A stretch of DNA of 64,000 bases from an uncultured Clostridium sp. Its GTDB lineage: Bacteria; Bacillota; Clostridia; Lachnospirales; Lachnospiraceae. The stretch is taken from NCBI GenBank assembly GCA_900539185.1, contig UQBG01000001.1:186001-250000 (forward strand), written 5' to 3'. The stretch's first letter is position 1, and the number at the start of each line of letters is the position of its first letter. The position numbers and the translations under genes are program-made. Positions 15,565-23,955 of this stretch are shown here, piece by piece. The notes beneath the pieces were generated by a model that had not been told where the DNA came from, did not search any database, and worked only from the letters and a program-made list of their open reading frames with translations.

Positions 15565-17229
15565 CTAGTTTGGCTTATATGAACTCTTCAATGACACGAT
15601 CCGATTAAATACCGGATGTTCGTCTGAAGAATCCTTTGTGTCTACGCAGAAATAGCCATGTCTCATAAACTGATAAGAATCTCCCGGCTTTGCAGTCTCA
15701 AACGCCTTCTCCAGCTTACAGTCCTTCAGTACGGTAAGGGAATTCGGATTCAGATTCCATGATCCGTCTTCGTTTCGAACCGGCTCATCATCCTTTACAA
15801 TATTCTCATACAAACGAACTTCTGCATCTACACAGCTTCCTGCATCTACCCAGTGAATCGTACCCTTTACCTTACGGCCTTCGAACCCGGAACCGCTTCT
15901 GGTCTCCGGATCATAGGTACAATGAACCTCTGTTACATTGCCATCTGCATCCTTTTTATAATCTACACACTTTACAAAATATGCACCCTTTAAACGCACT
16001 TCATTTCCAGGGAATAACCGGAAGTACTTCTTCGGCGGCTCCTCCATAAAATCTTCCCGTTCGATATACAGTTCTCTTGAGAACGGCACCTTACGGCCTC
16101 CCAGTTCCGGATTTTCCTGATTGTTTTCTACATCCATATACTCGACCTGACCTTCCGGATAATTATCAATGATCAATTTAACCGGATTTAACACTGCCAT
16201 CATACGATTGGCTTTCATCTTCAGATCTTCGCGGATACAATACTCCAGCATCGCATAATCACAGGTACTCTGTGCCTTGGACACACCTGTCAGTTTCATA
16301 AACAGCTTAATCGACTCCGGTGTAAATCCTCTACGCCGAAGAGCACTCAAGGATACCAGTCTTGGGTCATCCCATCCGTCTACGATTCCTTCCTCTACCA
16401 ACTGTTTAATATATCTTTTTCCTGTAACTACACTCTTTAAATATAACTTTGCAAACTCAATCTGCTTTGGTGGATGTGGATATTCCAGTTCCCGAACCAC
16501 CCAGTCATATAATGGTCTGTGATCCTCGAACTCCAATGTACAGATAGAATGTGTTACTCCTTCGATAGCATCCTCGATCGGATGTGCAAAATCATACATC
16601 GGATAAATACACCACTTATCTCCTGTATTATGATGTGTCATATGTGCCACACGATAGATAACCGGATCACGCATATTAATATTGCTAGCTGCCATATCAA
16701 TCTTTGCACGCAGGACCTTACTTCCATCTTCAAATTCACCATTCTTCATGCCCTCGAACAGTGCCAGATTCTCCTCGATTGTCCGATCCCGATATGGGCT
16801 GTTCTTACCCGGTTCTGTCAGGGTTCCACGATACTCACGGATCTCCTCCGCTGACAGATCACAGACATATGCTTTTCCTTTTTTTATCAGCTTTACAGCC
16901 GCTTCATACATCTGATCAAAATAATTGGATGCAAAGAAAATGGTATCACCATAGTCGGCACCTAACCACTTTACATCTGCTGTAATGGAATCTACAAACT
17001 CGGTTTTCTCCTTTGTCGGATTTGTATCATCAAATCGTAGATTGAAGGTTCCATTATACTCCTGTGCTAATCCATAATTTAAAAGAATCGACTTCGCATG
17101 TCCGATATGAAGATATCCATTTGGTTCCGGCGGAAACCGGGTCACAATCTTCGTATAGGCACCATCTGCCAGATCCTTGTCAATAATCTGTTCTATAAAA
17201 TTCTTCGAAACTACTTCCTGCTCTTCCAC
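15565..17229 (-). CDS. glnS: Glutaminyl-tRNA synthetase
   Basis: Charges tRNA-Gln directly with glutamine. Start is GTG at 17229, seven bases after AGGAGG. At 554 aa it has the class-I catalytic core (RFPPEPNGYLHIGHAKS, with the HIGH motif; FDDTNPTKEK) and the C-terminal anticodon-binding beta barrels (YFRLFPGNEVRLKGAYFV, RSGSGFEGRKVKGTIHWV). The position of the KMSKS loop reads SVVTGKRYI, so the signature is degenerate, as far as I recall also seen in related Clostridia. An extended -10 promoter lies at 17267-17295. A dedicated GlnRS implies tRNA-Gln need not be made by the GatCAB route. Confidence 0.95.
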   Translation of the reverse strand: MEEQEVVSKNFIEQIIDKDLADGAYTKIVTRFPPEPNGYLHIGHAKSILLNYGLAQEYNGTFNLRFDDTNPTKEKTEFVDSITADVKWLGADYGDTIFFASNYFDQMYEAAVKLIKKGKAYVCDLSAEEIREYRGTLTEPGKNSPYRDRTIEENLALFEGMKNGEFEDGSKVLRAKIDMAASNINMRDPVIYRVAHMTHHNTGDKWCIYPMYDFAHPIEDAIEGVTHSICTLEFEDHRPLYDWVVRELEYPHPPKQIEFAKLYLKSVVTGKRYIKQLVEEGIVDGWDDPRLVSLSALRRRGFTPESIKLFMKLTGVSKAQSTCDYAMLEYCIREDLKMKANRMMAVLNPVKLIIDNYPEGQVEYMDVENNQENPELGGRKVPFSRELYIEREDFMEEPPKKYFRLFPGNEVRLKGAYFVKCVDYKKDADGNVTEVHCTYDPETRSGSGFEGRKVKGTIHWVDAGSCVDAEVRLYENIVKDDEPVRNEDGSWNLNPNSLTVLKDCKLEKAFETAKPGDSYQFMRHGYFCVDTKDSSDEHPVFNRIVSLKSSYKPN

Positions 17230-17266
17230 AACAAGTCCTCCTACTATTCATTCGTTATCAAAGGTT

Positions 17267-17295
17267 AGTATAGCATTTCCAGGCGGATAAGTCTA
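17267..17295 (-). promoter_or_regulatory. Promoter of glnS
   Basis: Minus-strand TAGACT (17290-17295), 17-base spacer ending TGC, TATACT (17267-17272). The -35 is weak but the extended -10 is good. The leader is too short for a T-box. Confidence 0.5.
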
Positions 17296-17307
17296 TGAAG
17301 AAATTTC

Positions 17308-17426
17308 GTTTTGCACTGCATACCTCGTTTCCGCTCTATAGCACGCAATGCTACCTCGCCTACCGGCTCGGTTATCGCGAAACGCGATTCCTGTTTTGTT
17401 TTGCACTGCATACCTCGTTTCCGCTC
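17308..17426. repeat. Intergenic element with a 29-bp direct repeat
   Basis: A 29-bp unit (GTTTTGCACTGCATACCTCG...CGCTC) occurs identically at 17308-17336 and 17398-17426, period 90. Its first 13 bases return inverted at 17522-17534 (TGCAGTGCAAAAC), on the far side of the terminator. The linker shares ACCTCGCCT-CGGCTCGGT-ATCG with the repeat at 11.5 kb. I see no credible gene in 17230-17543; the open frame across it encodes only the repeat twice. Confidence 0.7.
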
Positions 17427-17460
17427 CGCTCCAACTCGGTATGGGCGTTCCGCCCTATAA

Positions 17461-17520
17461 AAAAGAAATGCCCAACATGTTTTTGCAAGTAAACTTGCAC
17501 ACATGTTGGGCATTTCTTTT
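17461..17520 (-). terminator. Large hairpin after tRNA-Thr
   Basis: A perfect 20-bp stem (AAAAGAAATGCCCAACATGT at 17461-17480 with its complement at 17501-17520) and a 20-base loop that itself contains a TGCAAG/CTTGCA stem. It ends in TTTTTT on the minus strand, so it should terminate tRNA-Thr transcripts about 25 bases after the tRNA. Confidence 0.85.
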
Positions 17521-17543
17521 TTGCAGTGCAAAACATAAAAATA

Positions 17544-17616
17544 AGCTACTAACGGGAGTCGGACCCGTGACCTCATCATTACCAATGATGCGCTCTACCA
17601 CCTGAGCTATAGTAGC
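17544..17616 (-). tRNA. tRNA-Thr (GGT anticodon)
   Basis: Cloverleaf on the minus strand: acceptor GCTACTA/TAGTAGC, D arm AGCTCAGGTGGTAGAGC, anticodon stem and loop CATCATTGGTAATGATG with GGT, T arm CGGGTCCGACTCCCG. Discriminator T; CCA is not encoded. 73 bases. Confidence 0.95.
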
Positions 17617-17642
17617 CTGTGCTGTATCTCAGCAACGTGATT

Positions 17643-17671
17643 AATATATCAAATATCAAACCGGTTGTCAA
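17643..17671 (-). promoter_or_regulatory. Promoter of tRNA-Thr
   Basis: Minus-strand TTGACA (17666-17671), 17-base spacer, TATATT (17643-17648), within the 68 bases between sigH and the tRNA. Confidence 0.8.
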
Positions 17672-17684
17672 CAACAAAGTTTAT

Positions 17685-18272
17685 TTATTCACTCATTTTC
17701 TTTCGAATTCGCTGAATGGCATTATCAATAGACTTCTCCGGCTTTCCCAGTGCCTCCGCTATCTGTCCATAGGAACAGCCATCCAGATACATCTCTAATA
17801 CCTGACGTTCATATTTGCTGAGTACCGTATCGATCTGCTCCATGATTCCACCTAAGCGTTCCTGTAAAAGCAGATTTGTTTCCGGATTACTCATATCCTC
17901 TGCCGCCAGCATATCCATGACCGAGCTGTTTGTTTCCTCGTCTTGCGAATAGAATGACACATAATGATTTAACGGATAGTGCTTCTTTCGATTCGAGCTG
18001 GTCACGGCGGTACAGATCTGGCGTTTCACGCATAAAGTGGCAAACGTATGAAAACCACACTTTTTATCTTCATTATAGTCCCGGATGGCCTTGAAGAGTC
18101 CGATCATTCCCTCCTGCATCAAATCCTCCGAATCCGCCCCAATAATATAGATTTCGCGTGTTTCCCGTTTTACCATATTCCGGTATTTATCCAAAAGATA
18201 ATCCATAGCTGCAGAATCCTGATTTCGTATCTGCCGAATCAGTTCTTCATCTGTCAATCCCTCATAATTCAT
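17685..18272 (-). CDS. sigH: RNA polymerase sigma factor SigH (Spo0H family)
   Basis: Alternative sigma-70 family factor for transition-state and early sporulation genes. The 195 residues show region 2 (YRNMVKRETREIYIIGADSEDLMQEGMIGLFKAIRDY in part: DSEDLMQEGMIGLFKAI), the -10 recognition helix (FHTFATLCVKRQICTAV) and region 4 with an HTH (QVLEMYLDGCSYGQIAEALG). It overlaps the end of mrnC by 11 bases; the gene order cysS-mrnC-sigH is typical of Firmicutes (usually with trmB/rlmB and yacP between, which are missing here). Its presence points to a spore-forming lineage, not to sporulation itself. Confidence 0.92.
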   Translation of the reverse strand: MNYEGLTDEELIRQIRNQDSAAMDYLLDKYRNMVKRETREIYIIGADSEDLMQEGMIGLFKAIRDYNEDKKCGFHTFATLCVKRQICTAVTSSNRKKHYPLNHYVSFYSQDEETNSSVMDMLAAEDMSNPETNLLLQERLGGIMEQIDTVLSKYERQVLEMYLDGCSYGQIAEALGKPEKSIDNAIQRIRKKMSE

Positions 18273-18708
18273 CTGTATTTTCTTCTCCCAACTTCCGTCT
18301 TCCTATCTGAATCAATTCCGTAATTCTGGGATACTGTTCCGTCAAATACAGATACCCCAATAAGGCTTCAAATCCGGTCGCACGATGATAATCTCCCATA
18401 CTGGCATTCTTTGCCTTAGTATATGAATTTGCATTTCTTCCCCGATGATAGACATCCTGCTCTTCCGGTGTCAGCTCGTCCAAAAGCTTCTGTACCAGGC
18501 TGGACTGTGCCTCCGCCTTTACAATACTGCTTACCTGTTTATGATACTTATTGACCTGACAGTTACCTGCTGCCAGAACCTCGGTTCTTATTAAAAGATC
18601 GTATACCGCGTCCCCTATATATGCCAGTGCCAGCGGGGAATAGCTTCGTATATCCCGCTTGGGCAACCCCATATGTTCCTTAAAATATCCGATCAGATCT
18701 TCTTCCAC
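18262..18708 (-). CDS. mrnC: Mini-ribonuclease III
   Basis: Trims the ends of 23S rRNA precursors. It is a catalytic RNase III fold without the double-stranded RNA-binding domain. At 148 aa it has the expected length. The N-terminal strand-helix YSPLALAYIGDAVYDLLIRTEVL carries the catalytic Asp, and the signature GRNANSYTKAKNAS and ATGFEALLGYLYL follows with the second acidic residue. Start is GTG at 18708 behind AGAGGGC, within the end of cysS (16-base overlap), so translation is coupled to both neighbours. Confidence 0.93.
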   Translation of the reverse strand: MEEDLIGYFKEHMGLPKRDIRSYSPLALAYIGDAVYDLLIRTEVLAAGNCQVNKYHKQVSSIVKAEAQSSLVQKLLDELTPEEQDVYHRGRNANSYTKAKNASMGDYHRATGFEALLGYLYLTEQYPRITELIQIGRRKLGEENTDEL

Positions 18709-20099
18709 TTTACGCCCTCTCTGGTATCTTCCAATGCAATTCCCTTTTCCAACAGTGCGTTTCGAATCTCATCCGCCTTCGCAAAGTCACGATTCTTTCT
18801 GGCCTGCTGCCGTTCCTCGATCATTTGCTCGATTTCCTCATCCAGCAGTTCCTGTTCCCGTTCGGTTTCGATTCCCAATATGTCACACAGCAAATGCATT
18901 GTATCGATAACATATGTGCAGTATTCCTTTGAAGATGTTTCATTTACTGTAGTATTTGCCAGCTTTACCAGTTCAAAAATAACAGAAATTGCATCTGCCG
19001 TATTCAGATCGTCATCCATCGCAGCTTCATATTTCTGCTTCAGTTCATCAATTTTAGAAACATAGGTCTGCTCCTCCGATGTCATTTGATCGTTCTGCGC
19101 CTTTCCTGCCTGTTCTTTTCCCTTTTCATAAGCAGTCAGGATCCGTTCCAGTCCGTTCTTTGCAGCCTCTACCAAATCATCCGAAAAGTTCAACGGGCTC
19201 CGGTAATGAGCACTCAACATGAAGAATCGAATCACCTGTAATGGATACTTCCGGCTAATTTCCCGAACTGTAAAGAAATTTCCCAAAGACTTTGACATCT
19301 TCTCATTATTGATCTTCAAAAATGCATTATGCATCCAGTATCTGGCAAATTCTGTGCCGTTTGCAGCCTCACTCTGTGCGATTTCATTCTCATGATGCGG
19401 AAAGATCAGATCCTCGCCTCCGGCATGGATATCAATCACATCACCGATATATTTCTTTGACATGCAGGAGCACTCCAGATGCCAGCCCGGCCGTCCTTCT
19501 CCCCATGGTGACTGCCAGCATGGTTCGCCCTCTTTCTTTGGCTTCCATAATACAAAGTCCAAACCATCTTCTTTCTCATCCTCACCAGACACCTTCAGGG
19601 AACGATTGCCGCTCCGCAGATCATCCAGATTCTTATGTGACAGCTTTCCGTAATCCTTAAACTGTCTGGTGCGGAAGTATACCGTTCCATTTACTTCATA
19701 CGCATATCCCTTATCGATCAGTGTCTGAACCATCTGTATCATGTCCGGAATCTCTTCTGTCGCCTTTGGATGTGTGGTTGCAGGTTGCACATTCATATCA
19801 TGCATATCCTTCTTAACCTCAGCGATATATCGCTCCGATATCACAGATGCATCTACGCCCTCTTCGTTGGCACGACGAATGATCTTATCATCTACATCTG
19901 TAAAGTTTGAAACATAGTTAACCTCATATCCCTTATAGGTCAGATATCTTCGAAGCGTATCAAAGACGATCATTGGGCGTGCATTTCCTATATGAATATA
20001 ATCATACACAGTCGGTCCACATACATATATGCCGACCTTGCCTTCCCGGATCGGTACAAACTCTTCCTTTTTTCTGGTCATTGTATTATATATCTTCAT
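18693..20099 (-). CDS. cysS: Cysteinyl-tRNA synthetase
   Basis: Charges tRNA-Cys. Start is ATG at 20099 (MKIYNTMTRKK) after GGAG at good spacing; a five-codon longer reading lacks a site. The 468-residue class-I enzyme has the zinc ligand region CGPTVYDYIHIGNARP with the HIGH-type motif, GWHLECSCMSKKYIG and HAGGEDLIFPHHENEIAQSEA for zinc binding, and KMSKSLGNF. The tail is the helical DALR-type anticodon domain. A consensus promoter sits at 20130-20158. The 50-base leader is too short for a T-box. Confidence 0.97.
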   Translation of the reverse strand: MKIYNTMTRKKEEFVPIREGKVGIYVCGPTVYDYIHIGNARPMIVFDTLRRYLTYKGYEVNYVSNFTDVDDKIIRRANEEGVDASVISERYIAEVKKDMHDMNVQPATTHPKATEEIPDMIQMVQTLIDKGYAYEVNGTVYFRTRQFKDYGKLSHKNLDDLRSGNRSLKVSGEDEKEDGLDFVLWKPKKEGEPCWQSPWGEGRPGWHLECSCMSKKYIGDVIDIHAGGEDLIFPHHENEIAQSEAANGTEFARYWMHNAFLKINNEKMSKSLGNFFTVREISRKYPLQVIRFFMLSAHYRSPLNFSDDLVEAAKNGLERILTAYEKGKEQAGKAQNDQMTSEEQTYVSKIDELKQKYEAAMDDDLNTADAISVIFELVKLANTTVNETSSKEYCTYVIDTMHLLCDILGIETEREQELLDEEIEQMIEERQQARKNRDFAKADEIRNALLEKGIALEDTREGVKWKKI

Positions 20100-20129
20100 T
20101 TCTTTTCTCCTCATCGTTTACTGTAACAA

Positions 20130-20158
20130 AGTATAGGTATCCACTCTCTGTTTGTCAA
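20130..20158 (-). promoter_or_regulatory. Promoter of cysS-mrnC-sigH
   Basis: Minus-strand TTGACA (20153-20158), 17-base spacer, TATACT (20130-20135). Near-consensus, so this operon is uncoupled from the hyd genes upstream. Confidence 0.85.
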
Positions 20159-20205
20159 GAGATACACCGTCTTTTCCACTGTGTCTCCGGCTCTCTCAGC
20201 CCTTT

Positions 20206-21207
20206 TCAGACAATCTCCATGATATATAACTGTTCTGCTAAATGTGTCTGTGCCAGTAACCAGTCTGTAAGCTCTTCAATCGGGACTTGTACTTCCATAC
20301 ATTCCTCCATACCGTCTTCTATACGTTCCGCCCTACAGCCATCCTTTGACAGTATGATTCGGTAGTTTCCCTGATTTCTCTCACAGATTGGATCTGTAAC
20401 CCTGCAGTCTCGTATCAGCCTCTCTCCTTCATATGGCAGCAGTTCCACAAACTGCACCAGATCTGTAATCCGGATCATCATCGGCTGTGACACCATGTAT
20501 TCCACCGGAAGATTTCCATACTGCTTCCATAGATAAGGCAGAACCTGCTGATACAATTGTTCCTGTTTTTGGCACTTCGTCTGCGCTACCAGTTGTAAAA
20601 TCACTAAAACTGTTTCATTTTCTCGTTTCTCCGGTACACAGGCACAGTATCCATTCGGCTCCAACCGTAATATTTCTCCACCTTCACAAGCGGTCTCCAT
20701 CTCTAGCCGCCGCAGATACTCTTCTGTCCGTTCCGGTGTACCAATCATTGATATTCCGCCTATTTCTTCACCGTCTATCTTTCGGTTTTCCTCATATCGA
20801 CGAAGTTCCCGCCGTTTTAACGTCACATACCGGAACGGTTCGTAGTATTCCTCTTTCGCCGGCATCAGATAGGTAAATGGCTCTCCCTGTTCCGAAAGAT
20901 CCTGCAAAACCCGTCTCATGCAAGCTGCCATATAGCCTTTCCGTCTCTGATCTTCCTCTGTTGCCACCCCTACGATATAATGCAGCAATAACTTCTTTGT
21001 CTCTCCATTTACATTCCACTGCCATCGGTATGGATTCAAATGGATCATGGAACACACTCTGTCAGATTCCACTGCTACCATTACCCGATTATTCGGATAT
21101 ACCTGTGCAAAATAGTATTCTGCAAATGCTTCCGGATCATGAAACGCCTGCTGCCACAGCCGGTAAACCTCATTTTTTCTCGTCTTATCCTCATAGAACA
21201 GTTTCAT
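20206..21207 (-). CDS. Eis-like GNAT acetyltransferase with C-terminal SCP2-like domain
   Basis: The 333 residues match the layout of Eis-type N-acetyltransferases: GNAT domain with the acetyl-CoA loop VATEEDQRRKGYMAACM (about 105-125), a second GNAT-like half, and a sterol-carrier-like C-terminal domain (VQFVELLPYEGERLIRDCRVTDPI, NYRIILSKDGCRAERI). Substrate cannot be read from the sequence; relatives acetylate aminoglycosides, peptides or lysines. Its ATG overlaps the hydF stop (ATGA), so it is translated from the hydrogenase-maturation transcript. That linkage may be incidental. Confidence 0.82.
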   Translation of the reverse strand: MKLFYEDKTRKNEVYRLWQQAFHDPEAFAEYYFAQVYPNNRVMVAVESDRVCSMIHLNPYRWQWNVNGETKKLLLHYIVGVATEEDQRRKGYMAACMRRVLQDLSEQGEPFTYLMPAKEEYYEPFRYVTLKRRELRRYEENRKIDGEEIGGISMIGTPERTEEYLRRLEMETACEGGEILRLEPNGYCACVPEKRENETVLVILQLVAQTKCQKQEQLYQQVLPYLWKQYGNLPVEYMVSQPMMIRITDLVQFVELLPYEGERLIRDCRVTDPICERNQGNYRIILSKDGCRAERIEDGMEECMEVQVPIEELTDWLLAQTHLAEQLYIMEIV

Positions 21208-22427
21208 AGGCAGGCAATGCTCCGATCCAGGATACCTTTCATTTCCGAAATTGCAATTCCATAGTTTGTCATAGGGATTCCCTGTTGTTTTGCTTTTTTA
21301 TACCGAGTCTTCACTTCCTGCTCCGTCAGCATACAGGAGCCACACTGAATAATCAGTGCATAACCACTCAGATCCTGTGGAAACTCCGTTCCGCTACAAA
21401 ACTCAAAGTACAGACTCTTTCCGTCATTTACTTCCTGAATCCAACGCGGCAGCTTCTCTGTCCCTATATCCCCGCACTGCCTGTGATGTGTACAGCCTTC
21501 TGCAATCAGTATGGTATCTCCATCTTTCAGATTTCTTAGTTGTTTTACACCCTGAACCGCATCCTTCAGAATTCCCTTATGACGTGCAAACAGAATCGAA
21601 AACGATGTCAACGGAACTTCCTCCGGCACAATGCCAGCCACCTCTTTAAATACCTGGCTATCCGTCACCACCAACACAGGGTTCTTTTCCAACCGTTTCA
21701 GTGTCTGAGATAACTCCTTCTCTCTGGTCACCACTGCCACAGCACCTACATCCAACAGTTCCCGAATCGTCTGCTGCTGTGGCAGAATCAGTCGGCCCTT
21801 TGGTGCAGCCTTATCAATCGGTACTACCAGTACTACCAGGTCATTTTCATGCACCAGATCCGCAATTAACGGAATCTCTGACGCTTGCTCCGGCTGCATT
21901 CTACTTAATAGTTCTTTTAATTCATGGATATGATACTGATTTACCGTACTGACCCGGATACTAATTTCTTCCCCTCGATTTCTTCGTTCTAACAGTGCAT
22001 CTACATCGATCGGTTCCGACATGGATGTCCGCATAAGATCCTGTTTATTATACACAACCACATATGGAATTCCTTTCTCCTGTATACGTTCTATGATTTG
22101 CTGATCTTCCGCTTCCATTCCAATCGATGCATCAATCACCACAACCCCGATGTCTGTCTTGTCTAACACCTGATAACTCTTCTCCATTCGAAAATGTCCC
22201 AGTTGTCCATCATCATCCAGCCCCGGCGTATCTGTCACTACAACCGGCCCCATTGGAAGCAATTCCATCGCCTTGCGCACCGGATCCGTCGTAGTACCCT
22301 TTACTTCCGACACGATAGATATCTTCTGTCCGGTTAATGCATTCATCAGACTTGACTTTCCTGCATTGCGTTTGCCGAATAAGCTGATATGCACTCTGTC
22401 ACCACTTGGTGTATCATTCATACTCAT
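21204..22427 (-). CDS. hydF: [FeFe]-hydrogenase maturation GTPase HydF
   Basis: Scaffold on which the 2Fe subcluster is assembled and delivered to HydA. The N-terminal GTPase domain has GKRNAGKSSLMNAL (P-loop, 18-31), TTTDPV, DTPGLDDDG and NKQD. After a dimerisation domain comes the cluster-binding region with C312-T-H314, a GDIGTEKLPRW segment and C362-G-S-C365. The usual HCxxC His is Gln361 here, an odd substitution in a ligand region. It overlaps the downstream acetyltransferase start by four bases and follows hydG by 58 bases. Confidence 0.93.
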   Translation of the reverse strand: MSMNDTPSGDRVHISLFGKRNAGKSSLMNALTGQKISIVSEVKGTTTDPVRKAMELLPMGPVVVTDTPGLDDDGQLGHFRMEKSYQVLDKTDIGVVVIDASIGMEAEDQQIIERIQEKGIPYVVVYNKQDLMRTSMSEPIDVDALLERRNRGEEISIRVSTVNQYHIHELKELLSRMQPEQASEIPLIADLVHENDLVVLVVPIDKAAPKGRLILPQQQTIRELLDVGAVAVVTREKELSQTLKRLEKNPVLVVTDSQVFKEVAGIVPEEVPLTSFSILFARHKGILKDAVQGVKQLRNLKDGDTILIAEGCTHHRQCGDIGTEKLPRWIQEVNDGKSLYFEFCSGTEFPQDLSGYALIIQCGSCMLTEQEVKTRYKKAKQQGIPMTNYGIAISEMKGILDRSIACL

Positions 22428-22485
22428 ATCCGTTCACCGTCCTCCCATAGTTATCCTTTTTGTTATCGTTTTGATTCCTTTTGCC

Positions 22486-23910
22486 CTAAAAACGGAAGTC
22501 CCGGCTTCCCTGTTCAATCTTGCTCAGATTCTCCTCTACAATCTTACGCACCTGTTCCTTCGGAATATTCTGAAGTTCTGCCTGTATCAGTGCCTCTCCG
22601 AGCTCCTTTGTATGCGGACCGGCATAGTCCATCAGGTATTCTTTCAGTGTCATCAATGCATTCGGATGACAGCAATTCTGAATCTGTCCGCTCTTACACA
22701 AACTCATAAACCGATCACCGGTTCGTCCTGCCCGATAGCAGGCAGTACAAAAGCTCGGTACATGCTTCTGCTCCATCAACCAGCACACAACCTCATCCAG
22801 TGTCCGATTATCCATAACATCGAACTGTTCAGACTTCTGATCTTCCGGTTCCGGCTCCACATACCCGCCGACACTCGTGCGTGATCCTCCACTGATCTGA
22901 GAGATTCCCAACTGCAATACCCGTTCCCGACACTTCTGATTTTCTCTTGTTGATACGATCATACCTGTATATGGAACTGCGATTCGGATACATGCTACAA
23001 TCTTTGCAAAAATGTCATCACTAATTCCATTCGTAAATGAAGTTGAATCAATATCATCCGCATCGCGAAGTCTCGGTACACTAATCGTATGCGGACCAAC
23101 TCCAAACACTGCCTCCAAATGCTCTGCATGCATAAGAATCCCGGCAAATTCGTACCGATACTTATCCAGTCCAAACAACACGCCACAGCCCACATCATCG
23201 ATTCCGCCTTCCATGGCACGATCCATCGCTTCGGTATGATAATTATAATCATGCTTTGGTCCTGTCGGATGCAGTTTCAGATAACTCTCCTTATGATAGG
23301 TTTCCTGAAACAGAATATAAGTTCCGATCTCTGCTTCCTTCAGCTTCCGATAATTCTCTACCGTCGTTGCCGCTATATTTACATTTACTCTGCGGATTGC
23401 TCCATTTTTATGTTTCATGCTATAAATAGTGTCTACGCATTCCAGAATATACTCGATCGGGTTATTCACCGGATCTTCACCGGCTTCTATTGCCAGACGC
23501 TTATGTCCCATATCCTGTAGTGCAATTACCTCCCTACGTACTTCCTCCTGTGTCAGCTTCTTTCGCGGCATATGCTTGTTTACTGCATGATATGGACAAT
23601 AGGTGCATCCATTTACACAATAGTTCGATAAATACAGGGGGGCAAACAGCACAATCCGATTTCCATAGAAATCCTGTTTCAACTGCTTCGCAAGTGCAAA
23701 TATTTCCTCATCAATCTCCGGGTTTTCGTTTGCCAGCAGCACACTGGCTTCTCTATGATTCAGGCCCTTTCGCTCTCTGGCTTTCTGCAGAATATCCCGC
23801 ATCAAACCGGTATCCGACTTATGTGCCTCTGCATATGCCAAAGTCTCCATAATCTCTTCCTGATTGATAAATTCATCTGCGATCTTACTCTTAGAATCAT
23901 ACTTCCACAT
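22486..23910 (-). CDS. hydG: [FeFe]-hydrogenase maturase HydG (radical SAM tyrosine lyase)
   Basis: Cleaves tyrosine to p-cresol and makes the CO and CN ligands of the H-cluster. The 474 residues carry the radical-SAM motif CVNGCTYC (Cys 98, 102, 105) and a TIM barrel with EAGEDP and QETYHKESY. The C-terminal auxiliary-cluster motif CTACYRAGRTGDRF...CKSGQIQNCC distinguishes HydG from ThiH. It follows hydE by 45 bases and precedes hydF. The hydrogenase structural gene is not in the window. Confidence 0.95.
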   Translation of the reverse strand: MWKYDSKSKIADEFINQEEIMETLAYAEAHKSDTGLMRDILQKARERKGLNHREASVLLANENPEIDEEIFALAKQLKQDFYGNRIVLFAPLYLSNYCVNGCTYCPYHAVNKHMPRKKLTQEEVRREVIALQDMGHKRLAIEAGEDPVNNPIEYILECVDTIYSMKHKNGAIRRVNVNIAATTVENYRKLKEAEIGTYILFQETYHKESYLKLHPTGPKHDYNYHTEAMDRAMEGGIDDVGCGVLFGLDKYRYEFAGILMHAEHLEAVFGVGPHTISVPRLRDADDIDSTSFTNGISDDIFAKIVACIRIAVPYTGMIVSTRENQKCRERVLQLGISQISGGSRTSVGGYVEPEPEDQKSEQFDVMDNRTLDEVVCWLMEQKHVPSFCTACYRAGRTGDRFMSLCKSGQIQNCCHPNALMTLKEYLMDYAGPHTKELGEALIQAELQNIPKEQVRKIVEENLSKIEQGSRDFRF

Positions 23911-23955
23911 AATTATGCCTTCTTTCTCTTATCTGCTCGTGTGAAGCTATTACTG

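Noticed and set aside
17265..17585. Open frame on the minus strand containing a repeated ERKRGMQCKTK peptide
   Set aside because: It is the direct repeat read twice, crosses the terminator and part of tRNA-Thr, and has no ribosome site.
20100..20205. T-box leader for cysS, and likewise for glnS (17230-17300)
   Set aside because: Promoters lie within 30-60 bases of the start codons, leaving no room for a T-box, and no T-box sequence is seen.
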